A DNA stretch of 64,000 nucleotides from Hermatobates lingyangjiaoensis. Taxonomy: Eukaryota; Arthropoda; Insecta; Hemiptera; Hermatobatidae. Under the pieces are notes generated by a model. It saw only the letters and a program-made list of their open reading frames with translations, did not search any database and was not told the origin of the DNA. Location: positions 1,569,501-1,633,500 of the forward strand of contig JAPFBL010000035.1 of assembly GCA_026182355.1 (NCBI GenBank), in the 5' to 3' direction. Position 1 is the first letter of the stretch; every line of letters starts with the position of its first letter. The translations under genes and the position numbers were made by a program. Shown here one piece after another: positions 1-10,825 of this stretch.

Positions 1-1080
1 AAATCCATACCCTCTATCCAAACAAATAAAATCAATTAGCTTAATACAATGTCTGCAGGGCTAATTGCTTTAGTTGCTGTAGAAAATCTTCGGAGGTTGA
101 GGTTGGTTGGGGCAACCAGGTTGTTGGAATATTTCGGGGAAACATTTGTTTTCTTCATAAAATAAATTGCCAAGTTTTTTATATTGATTTATGGTCAGTA
201 ATAGATCGTTTATAAATGATAAATATTTTTGTTATAATGACAATCATAGTCTATTAATTCAGTTCATAGACTTTCCTATGAGCGCAAGAATCAGAATATC
301 TATATTCCCGTAACAGAGCCTATTCAATAAGAGTACCCGCTTTCATTACATGGCTCCATAAAGCATTTCCTTACCGAATGTTAAACTTCATGTGTGTAGC
401 TACTTCCTGATACAGCGGAGGTAACCTCGCAGAAGATGAGAGATTCCAGCCGCAAGGGAGCTCCTCAGTCTTTATTTATTTCAATCCTTCCATTCTACAA
501 CTGTAATCTAGTCACCACGAATCCAACATCACATGCACTAATGCATTGCCCCAACACCCTGCCGTCCTCGTAAGATGACTCAATTTCAAGTTATTCGGGT
601 AATAACCCGTATCACGAGGTACCTAATGAATGCACCTGCAGGAGTAAGGATTCAGTGTATTTTCAGTAATTTTTAAAGTCCACCCTTAATTTTGATTAAA
701 TTAGAAATAATGGCAAATTGGGAAGCAGCCCAATTGGCAAAAGTCTAGTTACACTGTCTATTCTTAATGTTATAAATAAATAACCACGTCATGACATGCA
801 TCAAGGAAAATATTTTCAAAAAGTATCCATTCTACTTCGTGTAGAGGGTTGTATAATAGTTAATTTATGTAAATAATAAAGGAAGTGAATGAAGTAGTTA
901 AGCGTTTCTTTTACGACTCTGGCATTAGACCAGCAGCGAGCAAACCAACTCGAGCGAGGACTTCAACAACAGACAGTACATTTGGAAGCACTATCAAATG
1001 GGTAAAAGTCAACAATGGAAAGGAAACCACAATGCCATTATTCGCCCAATATTTCACCTAGTCATTAATATGAAAAATAC
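1..1080. other. AT-rich intergenic sequence
   Basis: No gene, RNA or known mobile element was recognised. A slightly GC-richer patch at about 400-650 contains several short inverted words, but no open frame of useful length and no splice-bounded segment. Confidence 0.5.
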
Positions 1081-1090
1081 ATAGCAGCTA

Positions 1091-1370
1091 ACACTCAACT
1101 TTACGATAAGTAAACATAATATCAAACTTCTTGATAACTTCAAGCATTAGCTTAAAATTAGTATCTGTTTTGTCCAATCCTTATACTTCTCCATTCCTCG
1201 TTCATCCACTCCTCATACTTCAATATTACGCAAAGTTTATGAGTCATTGACAAGAGAAAATCTACATTTGAATTAAGTTTTGATCAAGGATGGAACATAT
1301 AGATCGATTGGAGTATTTTTTTTAGACAAATCAATCGTACTATGGAAAGCTTCATATGTTTCATGTTTCA
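1091..1370 (+). repeat. Internally deleted copy of dispersed repeat R1
   Basis: The first 45 bases match the start of the copy at 1519-2250 (acactcaactttac, then aacataatatcaaacttctt). From about 1146 on, the sequence matches about 2052-2250 (ttaaaattagtatctgtttt, later attaagttttgatcaagg). This is a copy with the middle deleted, lying directly upstream of a fuller one in the same orientation. No protein is encoded. Confidence 0.55.
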
Positions 1371-1518
1371 TTGGCATTGATTTTTTTTTAGCATGTAGAA
1401 TTATATTCTTTCATACATCTCATATTAAGTTATTAAATCATTTTAATTTTTTCTATAAAACCTCTAAACAACAAATTTATTTCAGTTGGTTTTCTTAAAA
1501 AATTTCTATGTCTATGTA

Positions 1519-2250
1519 AAAAATCTGGAGTGGCCTACACTCAATTTCAATATAGGTAAATATAATATCAAACTTCTTGGGTGTGTAATACCCCATTTGT
1601 ACATAATATAAATGTCCAAATAGGAGATTTGTATTAGTCTTCCTGGAAATTGTATTAGTCTTTTAATTTCTGTAGTACAGATAGTGATTGAACCAGTTAT
1701 CAATACACGCGCTTATTTCTCTATATCATACAATTGATGCATATATTATCATTGGTATTCACCACATCAGTAATAACACTTTTGTAAAACCAAAGTGAAG
1801 ATTTCGAGTAACGAAATAATCTTTTTCAGGAGAAAATATCTTTTGTTCCTATAGCCAGTTGATCTCATAAATGGCCATCTCGAACAACACAAAGTCAATA
1901 GATCAGTTACATTTACTAAGGTTTACCTGGCCTCATCCTACATTGAAAATATAAGCCAAAGCTTTCCCTTTAAGAGATCAAAATATCTTTTTCTGAAAAT
2001 TGTCAGAAACATGTAAGAAAAAATGTCACTGTCATCTAATCACCGATGAATCAGTTTAAATTAGTATTTGTTTTGTATTATAAAACTAAGGAGTCCATTC
2101 CTCTTAATTCAATATTACACAAAGATAATAAGATTATAAACACAGGAAAGTCCAAAACTAATATTAAGTTTTGTTCAAGGGTGCAACATATAGATTGATT
2201 AAAGCATTTTGTTAGAACAATTCATCATACCATGAAAAGCACCAGAAAAT
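1519..2250 (+). repeat. Diverged copy of dispersed repeat R1
   Basis: It begins with the family hallmark tctggagtggcctacactc. It then follows the copies at 8711 and 20036 through cagatagtgattgaa, cagtaataaca and gaaacgaaata. Divergence is clearly higher than between those two copies, so this insertion is older. Only the left half of the family is present. The short open frames inside it are not conserved in the other copies and look fortuitous. Confidence 0.6.
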
Positions 2251-2459
2251 AGAATTATATAGGAAGTATCCACATAAATAATTTTTATTACTTATTGTAA
2301 ACCACTCATTTTATAGAATTGTGTTTAGTATTATTATTTATTAAACTACTATTTTATAGTGTTTTTCTTCAGGAAGATCTACTCAAGTGGAAAAGTGACT
2401 AAAATTTCCTTTAATTAACTTCCTTAGCACAGTCCTTGTCACTTTGTCAGCAGATATAT

Positions 2460-2487
2460 CTGAAGAAGAACATTGCCTGTTTGAAAC
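2460..2487 (+). ncRNA. Hammerhead-like motif of PLE type (copy 1)
   Basis: The core boxes CTGAAGA and GAAAC flank a small stem (GAACA/TGTTT, loop TTGCC), with one unpaired A after the first box. The bases after GAAAC continue as GTGTT, giving ACG/TGT as a minimal helix III followed by U. Type I hammerheads in the terminal repeats of Penelope-like elements have this compact layout. The downstream sequence (tgcacaactaatgg) recurs near the motif at 38.1 kb. Cleavage is not shown. Confidence 0.45.
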
Positions 2488-3138
2488 GTGTTACATTATT
2501 AATAAATCTTGTTTATGTGGAGATTTTCTATTTAGTCACCAAGAACGAGTCATACAGTAACTGACTGCACAACTAATGGACCGAAAACAGTTGATCGATA
2601 AAAAAAATATCAGTTTACATTAAAATAGCTTTTTTATTTCACAATTTTTTTATACATTTTTACTAAACCTTTCAATTTTTTGGGACAAGTTTTGTTTATT
2701 CAAGCATGAGTGAGGGCTACTGATTATTTTTTTTGTGCGGAAGGCATTACGAAGAAAAAAAGTCAAGAAACCATGCAAGACTTCTTGAACCGTATTTATA
2801 GTGTGAAATACATCACCAAAGATGTAAGACGGTGCTGATTACGGTGCAATGTTATGCTTACCAGATACCACACTATAGTCATCCTCCTAATAGAACAATT
2901 ATGTAGAATAAGGTATAGTGTCATTTCCACACACTAATGACACGTCACCAGTGTCATTATGTCATACATTAAAATAATACATATTACTAATCATCAGTTT
3001 CCAATACAGTGAAGTCGAAATAACGGGAGACATTAATTATCCCTAATTGTGCATTTGGTCACTATGCAGTATTTAGTAACGTCTGTAAATAACAGACGAA
3101 GTTCACACATAAAGAGAGTTGAATTAATAAAACAATGC

Positions 3139-3166
3139 GTTTCGAACACGTAGTGTTCTCCTTCAG
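3139..3166 (-). ncRNA. Hammerhead-like motif of PLE type (copy 2)
   Basis: Read on the minus strand: CTGAAGG, an unpaired A, a stem of GAACAC and GTGTTC with loop TAC, then GAAAC. It faces copy 1 (2460-2487) across about 650 bp. The sequence around it belongs to the same terminal family as 2.46 kb and 38.1 kb. One core base differs from the CTGANGA consensus, so activity is doubtful. Confidence 0.45.
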
Positions 3167-3239
3167 GCAAATTCATAATAAGAATCAAACATTGTACAGA
3201 TATGTGAACGTACATTCAAACTTCCTTGGAATGAGAAGG

Positions 3240-4300
3240 AAAAAGAAAAATGGACATTCAGCAAGTGACAGTACACTTCAATGAGTTTTTTATAAAGAGA
3301 ACGGTGTGGGAGAAGAATATATTGCATTCACCATTCACAAAATATATAATAAAAATTCACAATTATAACTGAGTGAAGGGGTAGAACCATGTAATAAATA
3401 TTTTAGGATGAAGACTAAAACTGTGTTAAATATATTTCAAAATATACTCAAATCATTTTACCAAAGAACATAAGCAGTACCAGAAGTTAATTGAGATCAC
3501 ACTAGTAGATGGCACCTCGGGTAACACAGGAGTAGGCGTTGTTCGACCGGTTTCCAACATTATCCCTTAAAATTTATCTCCTTCGATTCAATTTAAATTT
3601 GTACAAGGGATTAGGATAGCATTACCGATGTAATTTGTGCAAAGTTAGATTTTTAATTCAGAAAAACCCTAAGAATAAGAATACGACGTATTCGAAATGA
3701 GTTTCTTGATAAAACAATGTTTATGCGGAACTTTTGTATTTTCTACAGAAAGCTTATCAGGGTTGCATGAATAAAAAGGTTTCCATCTGCAATGCGGCAT
3801 CGCCGTGGACCCCATTAACTTAATGAAATGTCTATAGAAATACAGAAAAGGAACGGGTCAAGCACAAATATAAATACAAACGAAATGAAAGTTTTATATA
3901 ATTTACGAGTTTGGAAAAGCGCCATCATTTGCAATATTCTTTCCAGACATTTCCCTCAATGAACTCCAACGACCAAACATTTCTCGCAAAGCCATCAGCC
4001 GCTAGACATTCCAGTACACTTTCTAATTGTCATCTAAACTTTTTCAATAATATATAATATATTAAAAACAGGAAGAAACACGAATGAAAAAAACACTTTC
4101 CACACGCACTTTCCATATTTCAACCATGTAAATTGTCAGGAAAGGAAGTAGTACAGTCAGAGATCGAAATTAAGCACATGATATATGCATCAGTAATAAA
4201 AATAAATCGAGACTTGGTCAGTTTTCTAGTGACCGAGCGGAGATTTTTCTTAATCGCATTCTTAATCTTATCCCTTATTCTTATATATAAACGGTCGATA
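3240..4300. other. AT-rich intergenic sequence
   Basis: No gene or mobile element was recognised. Short open frames on both strands have no recognisable domain and lie in low-complexity AT-rich DNA. Confidence 0.45.
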
Positions 4301-4307
4301 CATTGCA

Positions 4308-4331
4308 ATTATATATATATATATATATATT
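4308..4331. repeat. (TA)n microsatellite
   Basis: A short uninterrupted TA run directly abuts the PLE N-terminal fragment. TA runs recur at the edges of most PLE fragments in this window, which suggests that these elements insert into or carry TA repeats. Confidence 0.8.
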
Positions 4332-4502
4332 TGTAAAAGTTGGGAGCCGTCCTTCTTCAATACATGCTTTTAAAAACTGGATGTCTGTTTCCACTTGATT
4401 CAATTTCGTCTTATATTTTTCCAAATTACGAAATTTTTTCTTCAACTCAGAACTCAACTTAAAAATTAATTCACCATAATTTTTTATTTTATTATTGAAC
4501 AT
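4331..4502 (-). pseudogene. PLE polyprotein, N-terminal fragment
   Basis: A minus-strand frame of about 58 codons starts just after the hammerhead-like motif (methionine at about 4502). It encodes a lysine- and glutamate-rich, coiled-coil-like segment with the words ELKKKFRNLEKYKTKL and IQFLKACIEEGRLPTF. Penelope-like elements start with such a helical region, ending in an FL-x-x-C and P-x-F pattern before the reverse transcriptase. The frame breaks off into a TA run, so the RT is missing. A near-identical fragment lies inverted at 4946-5037. Confidence 0.6.
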
Positions 4503-4529
4503 GTTTCGGTGTACGTTCACCATCTTCAG
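4503..4529 (-). ncRNA. Hammerhead-like ribozyme at a PLE-PLE junction
   Basis: This is one of the best-formed motifs in the window. On the minus strand: CTGAAGA, one unpaired U, helix II GGTG/CACC with loop AACGTA, then GAAA. The self-complementary ACATGT follows as a loopless helix III, then U and the expected cleavage point. Helix I can form between TTTTTG before the first box and CAATAA after the cleavage point (one U-U mismatch). It sits between the C-terminal end of one PLE copy (4624-4791) and the N-terminal end of the next (4331-4502), where a PLE pseudo-LTR should be. An open frame also reads through it. Confidence 0.65.
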
Positions 4530-4623
4530 CAAAAACACAATTAAATTACAATTACACTTAACAAATGAATCTAATACTTAAAAATACATTGCAAAAACAA
4601 TAAGTGAACAAGGTAACTGAAGG

Positions 4624-4791
4624 TTACACAGCCAGGTTAAGGGTTGTCAGTGTTGGCATAACTAGCCCTAGGTTTCCAAACAAGCGCAACTGGTTGGCAA
4701 AATTACCTTTTTGATCGTTCATGCTAGGAGCTTTTTCTAGTATGAACAGCGCTTCTAATATCCTGAGTCTTCCGTCCTTTTCTTTTGCATC
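4624..4791 (-). pseudogene. PLE polyprotein, C-terminal fragment
   Basis: The minus strand reads RLRILEALFILEKAPSMNDQ and then NFANQLRLFGN, ending at a stop at 4624-4626. The pattern E-A-x-x-I-L-x-x-x-P-x-x-N-x-Q is typical of the end of the GIY-YIG endonuclease domain of Penelope-like elements. The catalytic GIY-YIG part is not present upstream. About 95 bp of untranslated sequence then leads to the hammerhead-like motif and the next copy, a head-to-tail tandem layout. Confidence 0.55.
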
Positions 4792-4884
4792 TATATATTT
4801 AATTACATATAGATATTAATTATATATATATAGAAAACTTTCATTTCTATATATATTAATTATATATATTTACTGAACTATATA

Positions 4885-4887
<3 letters not shown>

Positions 4888-4937
<50 letters not shown>
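4888..4937. repeat. (TA)n microsatellite
   Basis: About 50 bp of almost pure TA dinucleotide. It is followed within ten bases by an inverted copy of the PLE N-terminal segment. Confidence 0.9.
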
Positions 4938-4938
<1 letters not shown>

Positions 4939-4945
4939 TGGAATT

Positions 4946-5034
4946 ATAGCTCTGAGTTGAAGAAAAAATTTCGTAATTTGGAAAAATATAAGACGAAATT
5001 GAATCAAGTGGAAACAGACATCCAGTTTTTAAAA

Positions 5035-5037
<3 letters not shown>
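4946..5037 (+). pseudogene. PLE N-terminal fragment, inverted duplicate
   Basis: About 90 bp is almost identical, on the opposite strand, to the PLE N-terminal fragment at 4331-4502 and encodes the same KKKFRNLEKYKTKL segment. It is cut off on both sides by TA runs (4888-4937 and 5038-5066). The near identity implies recent duplication or gene conversion between inverted arms about 500 bp apart. Confidence 0.6.
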
Positions 5038-5066
<29 letters not shown>

Positions 5067-5070
<4 letters not shown>

Positions 5071-5242
5071 GATCAAACCACAATAAGAAATGGGAAAACA
5101 AGACTAAGATCTTTCAACCGTAACAAGCGGTCTTCGTCAGAGTCAAAAACCCAACTGAGGGTTTTTGACTCTGACGAAGACCGCTTGTTACGGTTGAAAG
5201 ATCTTAGTCTTGTTTTCCATTTCTTATTGTGGTTTGATCATT
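5067..5242. repeat. Palindrome of two PLE ends with hammerhead-like cores
   Basis: Left arm 5067-5152 and right arm 5159-5242 are almost perfect inverted repeats with a 6-bp centre. Each arm holds a core at 5111-5140 (minus) and 5171-5200 (plus). The core is CTGACGA, an unpaired A, GACCG/CGGTT with loop CTTGTTA, GAAA, the palindrome AGATCT, then U. Helix I can form between GACT and AGTC. A TA run borders the left side. The same palindrome recurs at 25.5 kb and, shortened, at 24.3 kb. Confidence 0.65.
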
Positions 5243-5340
5243 AATTGTTATTTCACGTGTTTATGTGAAAGCTTTATATATTATATATATAGAATTTTCA
5301 AAAGAACACATAGAAAAGAAATCACTGAACTCACTACTAT

Positions 5341-5362
5341 ATTTCGATGTCCTCATCGTCAG
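5341..5362 (-). ncRNA. Hammerhead-like motif, family B
   Basis: The minus strand reads CTGACGATGAGGACATCGAAAT. A very short stem (GA or GAT with TC or ATC) lies between the two core boxes. The flanking text (tcactactatatttcgatgt) matches the paired motif at 14.97 kb. It looks like a decayed PLE terminal repeat. Confidence 0.4.
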
Positions 5363-5569
5363 GAATATATGTCAATCGCTCCAAAGGCTGATAACGACTG
5401 GCTATATATACTATATATATATATATTATATATATATAAAACTAAAGTTTATCGGGACCCTGTCAGTTCTTATAGGTTCAAATTAAACTCTCCATGCCAA
5501 CATCAATTTACAAATTTTGTTTGTTTTAAATATATTTCATTGTGTATATAACTTGAATTGATGTTTTAT

Positions 5570-5840
5570 GTATTTATGTGATAAAATAAATGATTTTTTA
5601 TTACTTTTAAATGATTTTTATTTTGCTAAATATACTTATTGTGTATCTATCTTGAATCATGTTAAAAATACTATATCAATAGCTGGGGTCATATAAGAAT
5701 ATGTTTCCGTGCCTTAATAACAAGTAACAACAATTAAAATTATCAATGTCAATCATATTCCGTAAATTATTCTCAATACCTTTATGTTATAATTTCTGAG
5801 TGACACAAAGGGTCGTAGGTAGTCTAGTAGTGAAACAAAA
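5570..5840 (-). repeat. Unclassified repeat R2, uninterrupted copy
   Basis: The minus strand of this block matches 34561-34713 joined directly to 35469-35590. Shared words include ccctttgtgtcactcagaaa, taattttaattgttgtt, gttattaaggca and taacatgattcaagat. The copy at 34.6 kb carries a Jockey-type insertion that is absent here, so this copy shows the pre-insertion state. Its own class is unclear, and no terminal repeat or coding capacity was recognised. Confidence 0.65.
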
Positions 5841-5849
5841 GTGTGAATT

Positions 5850-6850
5850 CATTAATAAATCTTTCATATGACATCATTACACGTGTACTTAAATAAAATA
5901 TACATTCCCTTTGTAGTCTGGTACATGTAGTTTCAGAGCATGTATACACATGGGGTGGGGCATAACCCATAACCCTAGGAGGAGTTTCATAACTAACAAA
6001 TAAAAATAAAATGCAACTTTACTGTATTTTATGACGTAGGCAATTTGTATAAACATCTCGAAAGTCATGCACTGCAAACTTTGTTCAGAACATCGGCGAC
6101 ATCTGGGGACCACCTGCAGAAGCAGTTGTTACTAGTACAGCCTCCAGAGGGCGACGTGCTTGCATTTACGCTCACGTTTCATTTAAACTTTGAAACACAT
6201 ACACTTAAAAGTGATACTCCTGAAGATTACTCTCAAGCTGTTAACTCTTCAGTATGTATTTAGAAAGAAAAAAACTAAAAATATATCTCAGAAATATATT
6301 TAGACAAAGTTCGTTTTATTTATAAGAATTTTAACTATGCAAAATAGTAGAATATTTTTGTTACTAAACACTGTTTTACAAAGTAAAATATTTATGAGAA
6401 TATTATCAGCCTCATACATCCGCATCCACTTGATAAAAAAATAAAACAATGAAATTGATAGGTTTTTTGTTTAATATATTAGTCTACATGATTTATTATT
6501 TCTAGATTGCAGAGTATCTGCCGCACAATGTAATCAAATTGGATAATACAAACGCCATTTATATAGCTACCACTCGACTCACAGACGGACTATTTTTTCC
6601 ATTTTTAGATGAAAATTTATAGATAACTCTACAATCAATAAGAGTGAAATGAAGTTATCGTTTAAGTAGCTCCTTTCTTGAGGAATTCAGCTAAATTTAC
6701 TGGTTTCATTATTTTTAAGGAACTGATTCTTATAACTAAAAAAAATACTAAAGTTTAAACATCTTTTTCAGAGAAAAGTTTGTAAATTGGGAGTTTATAA
6801 ATATAAAATGAGTCTCTCAGACGCTTATCCTAATGGTGTATCTACTTGAT
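5850..6850. other. AT-rich intergenic sequence
   Basis: No gene or known element was recognised. Short opposing frames at 5889-6263 overlap each other and show no domain. They lie in a slightly GC-richer patch that could be an old element. Confidence 0.4.
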
Positions 6851-6859
6851 GAAATAGTT

Positions 6860-7330
6860 CTGGTATACTTCTTTTAGAATTTCCATCAACTCCTTCATCA
6901 CATTTTCCTTAATCTCGGGAATCCTGTCAAATTTTCTTGCCATCAAATTCTTTTTGGACTTTGGAAACAAGGAGAAATGACAAGTACAAGTTCAGATGCG
7001 TAGAGGAGGAGTCACGCTGTTCAACTGTTTGCCCAAAAACTGACGGGTTCTGAGGGCTGAATGGGTTAGGGCTGTTGTCATGATGAAAAAAGCTAGTGGC
7101 CACTTCTCCACATTTCTGGCCTTTTGAGGCGGCTGGCGTCCCACAGACATTTCAGAAATTCAATGCATTAAATCTGGTTCACTGTGGAGCCATCGGGGAG
7201 ATACTCGTACAACAACTCTATAGCATCTTAGAAAACTGTGTCTATCACCTTGAGCTCGAATCAAACTTAGCAAGCTCCTAGACATTTTTGACTAACCTAC
7301 TGGACCGATAGGACCTTCGTTTTAAAGTCA
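6860..7330 (-). pseudogene. mariner-family transposase relic
   Basis: Read on the minus strand with frame changes, this aligns with the C-terminal catalytic half of mariner (DD34D) transposases. The order is an EYLPDGSTVN segment, a KRPEMW segment, a damaged HHDNAPAH-like stretch (HHDNSPNP), then the region where PPYSPDLAPCDFF would be, and finally KFDRIPEIKENVMKEL and ILKEVY. Stops and frameshifts occur every 10-40 codons. The N-terminal helix-turn-helix part was not found, and no terminal inverted repeats could be paired, so this is a long-dead fragment. Confidence 0.6.
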
Positions 7331-7339
7331 TAAATCAAA

Positions 7340-8700
7340 ATCAATTTCAATGTCATAACCTGTTATCTTCTGATTCTTGACAAGAAGTTTCATCTGCTTC
7401 TGAAGGATGAAACGGAATGTTCGTGACAATTCGGGACACGATGGGCTTTTTGTTCATATACCATCATAAGTGACATGCATTTGTCAGTAATACGGTACAT
7501 CTTCAAATTGTCGACAAAATCTCGTAATAGTTCAAATACTCATTCTGAAATCCTATTAGTTAGCTAATGCAGAAATGAAATGATCTGAACACGGAGAATG
7601 GCATTATAGTCAGCTATCTGTGCGAAATTACCACCGCCAAGTGTATTCCATTGGAATCAGCAGGAAACGTTCACGTCAAACAATATTCTTATTATTTGAA
7701 CAAACCTCGTAGAAGATGACAAAATTTTTGTCTCATGTTATTTGAAATGAACATATTTATTGATATTAAAACCAATTTCATATGTTTCATATATCCAGAA
7801 TTTTCTACAATTCATATTCTCAGTGAATAGTGTGCTGTATAGTATTAGTGACTTGTGGTGAGGTTCATGGCAGGTGAGACACTGACTTCATCAGAGTCAG
7901 ATCTAAGTAGTATAGACATAGGCAATCCCCGACCATGAGGCAGGAGAACTGTATGCCTCGGTTATTGACTGTTCGCAGCAGTTTTATGATAGCTCAGCAC
8001 AATAAAATACTAATACACGTACCATTGATAATAAAAAACTCTGTATATTGGATTTTAATTAATAGAGCAAACGTATTTAAACATTTTAATAGCGACATAG
8101 CGGTATGCAAAAATACGGTAATACTGCAGAGTATGCCAGCACAGTTAACAGTTATAGAACAATTTATCGAGAGGCACAGCAGGAGGTAACCTCACCGCAC
8201 ATTTCCTTTAAGTATCTGAACAGTAAATGTGAAAATCTAGCGATTTTAAATAAAATTAATCTAAAACTGGTCAAGTGAACTAAAAAATATCTTAACACTG
8301 CAATTCTTTGGATAAATATAACCATTTAACTATTTACTCATTTTACATTTTTTTCCTTTCCAAGACTGTCAAGTGAGGCAGGGCATCACCTAGGTCCTCT
8401 AACTGCACATCCCATGATTTATGTCATATCAATAAGATGTAAACATTACACAGATACATGAAGTACAATACCGAACACCATGTACAAAAAGACGTATACT
8501 TATATTATATGAAAGTGTCTCAAATATCATATTGGAAAATACACAGAAATGGGAACAAACACGCGACGTTTCACGCACTCAATCCAGTTTGTGATTGATT
8601 GCGCAATCTGAAGGTCCTACTTGGATATGACCTATCCTCACCTCATGCCTCGTCTCCGAAGGAGACTCTATTAAAGCAGTAAATACAGAATTTTCTGCGA
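7340..8700. other. Intergenic sequence, nothing recognised
   Basis: No coding domain, RNA gene or terminal repeat was seen. The open frame at 7935-8189 has no recognisable motif and no splice or promoter context to support it. Confidence 0.4.
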
Positions 8701-8710
8701 TCTCTGCAAT

Positions 8711-9427
8711 AAAAATCTGGAGTGGCCTACACTCTACTTTACTATAAGTAACTCAAAGTCAAATTTTTTGAGTATATAAAACATAACGTATCATTTAAGC
8801 ATAACATAAATATCTAAATGGGATATAATTATTAGCATTGCATTCGTGAGGTCGTACAGATAGTGATTGAAGGACATATCAATTTATAAGCTTATTTTTG
8901 TACATCACAAATAATTTATTATTTGCAAATAATTTCATTAGTATAACTACAGCAGTAATAACATTTTTGAAAAACCAATGTGAACATTTCTTGAAACGAA
9001 ATATTATCCTACAAGAGAACATGGCTATTGTTCAAATAGCCAGTAGATTTCTTACATCGTTTACTTGACATCCTTCTACAGTGAATATTAATGTAAAATT
9101 TTCGAATTTGAAACAGTAAAATACCCTTTTTTTCTCTGAAAAACATCTTAAACAGCGAAGAAAATGTTGTTTTAAGGTGATTTGTTAATTAAAGATGTAC
9201 GATAATTACAGTTATTAATCTCTAAACGAAAGATTTATATTTTGAATTATCTTTTACATTTTTGGTTTTTAACAGAATTATTATACTGGAAATTTTATGG
9301 CTTCTTAGTATTTAATAAGATCATTTTCCTTCCCCTTTGTCAAATAACATATATACGCATTTTTTTTTTAATGAGTGTTATCATTTACCTGCACAATATT
9401 ATTCCTCTTACATCTCTTATAAGTCAA
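8711..9427 (+). repeat. Dispersed repeat R1, copy 1, left part
   Basis: Near-identical to 20036-20752. It begins with tctggagtggcctacactc, and the inner terminal-repeat word tactttactataagta is at 8735-8750. The repeat is interrupted exactly after 9427 by a Helitron and resumes at 10826. No coding capacity was recognised. Confidence 0.8.
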
Positions 9428-10825
9428 CTAGCAAATGTACCCGTCTTTGACGGAATCAAAAATTCTATTATTCTTGGTATTCCAAAATATCAATTATAGT
9501 ATTATACTAATACTATAATTAGAAATTATAGAATAGTAGAAAACACCATTATTAGTACAGTGGTAAACAAATGCCTCTGTATACACTACATTAGCTGTCT
9601 GCCCTTCAGGTTCATGGAAGAACAATCAGTTGAAACCTCTGACTATTGAGCAAGTAAACTACAGTTGACCATGTGAGAAAAACTTGGTTCCGCTAACTTG
9701 AATTCCTGCGTTAGATAAAGTCTCCCTTTGCGACTTAGTTAACGTCATTGCGAAATAGACTCTGAGGGGACCTTGCAATCATTTTAATGGAAACAGACAG
9801 TGGCTCGGAATCAATGGTATGCGTGGTATACACACAGACTCCCCAATACCACATCCAGTCATTATGTCCGCCTCTATGGCATATCTGTGTAGAGCACGAA
9901 CTCAGAGTCGTGTCCCGTTGCACAGTTTTTGGGTCACTCATGTTTCGTAACATGAAATTTGTTACTGCTACTAAATTGCAGCATGATTGGTTCTCCTACT
10001 TTAAGTTTTTACTCATCAGCAGGCAGTCCAGGAGAAATAAATTCAGAGTCAAGAAATTCAATTAGATAATGAACTGCTTCTTCATCACTAATCCAATCTC
10101 TTTACTGACTTGTAAGTTCTTTCCTCGGCTTCATATAGCGTAAGAACTTTGTTGATTTCTGATGCCTGTTCATATTAAGAGTTGAGAATTGCTCGTTTAC
10201 AAAACTATTTATTCGTATTAGATAGTACATCCTCAACTCTGGGAAACTCTGGTACCTTTTCAAAAATGTCAAATACGGAATATATTCATATGCTCAATTG
10301 AAATTAAAATCAACTAACAATGCCTACTTGCCACACCTGTGTATTTTCAAAACAAACTTGTCTGTGAAGTTAGGAAAATACAGCTAAAAGCCCCATAACT
10401 TCGCTTCTGTACTGAATTAATAATCTATTTAGAGCCCATATTTTAAGTTAGGCACACACAAATCCAGTGTCAATGTTTCAGCTCGCTATGTCTTATGGTG
10501 GCTGAGTTTACTTGTGACAAACATTTTTGCGTTAAACGTCCATAACTTCACTTCTACGTTGAATTTCCAATCAATTCATAGCCTATATTTTAAGTTAGAC
10601 CTTCACAAATCTACTGTAAAAGTTTCAGCTTTATATGTCTTATGGTAGCTGAGTTTACCTGTGACAAAGTTTTGCGGACAAACAGACAAACCGACAAACC
10701 GACAAACCGACAGAAATTTTTCTAAGGGTGGATTCGGTTTCTCCAATGTATGAAACGTAAAGAAAACTTGAAATGAGTCAGTTCTAAGCAATGTACAGAC
10801 AAAATCATTATTTTATTTATAAAGA
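9428..10825 (-). mobile_element. Helitron A (degenerate, complete ends)
   Basis: A 1398-bp rolling-circle element in minus orientation. On that strand it starts TCTTTATAAATAAA and ends with a hairpin (CCGTC, loop AAA, GACGG) followed nine bases later by CTAG. It lies between A and T with no target duplication. The sister repeat at 20.75 kb reads straight through (..gtcaa then taatat..), proving the boundaries. Inside is a decayed Pif1-like helicase and a short minisatellite of gacaaaccga units at about 10676-10712. It cannot move on its own. Confidence 0.9.
9575..10180 (-). pseudogene. Helitron Pif1-like helicase C-terminus
   Basis: The minus strand, with frameshifts and stops, encodes in order a segment like EEAVHYLIEFLDSEF and GLPADE, then KVGEPIML, LCNGTRL, IEADIMTGCG, PRIPLIPS, FAMTLTKSQRETLSNAGI, FSHGQL and EPEGQTANVVYT. 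This is the order of the last part of Helitron RepHel helicases, in which FAMTINK-SQGQTL and FSHGQLYVA are hallmark motifs. The Rep nuclease and the Walker A region are missing. Related relics lie in Helitrons B, C and D. Confidence 0.8.

Noticed and set aside
4856..5101. Open frames rich in alternating Tyr and Ile
   Set aside because: They are translations of (TA)n tracts; length and lack of stops follow from the dinucleotide, not from coding.
9735..9953. 72-codon minus-strand frame in Helitron A as a gene
   Set aside because: The recognisable helicase motifs lie in other, broken frames over the same bases; this frame is a shadow, as is 31962-32210 in Helitron B.
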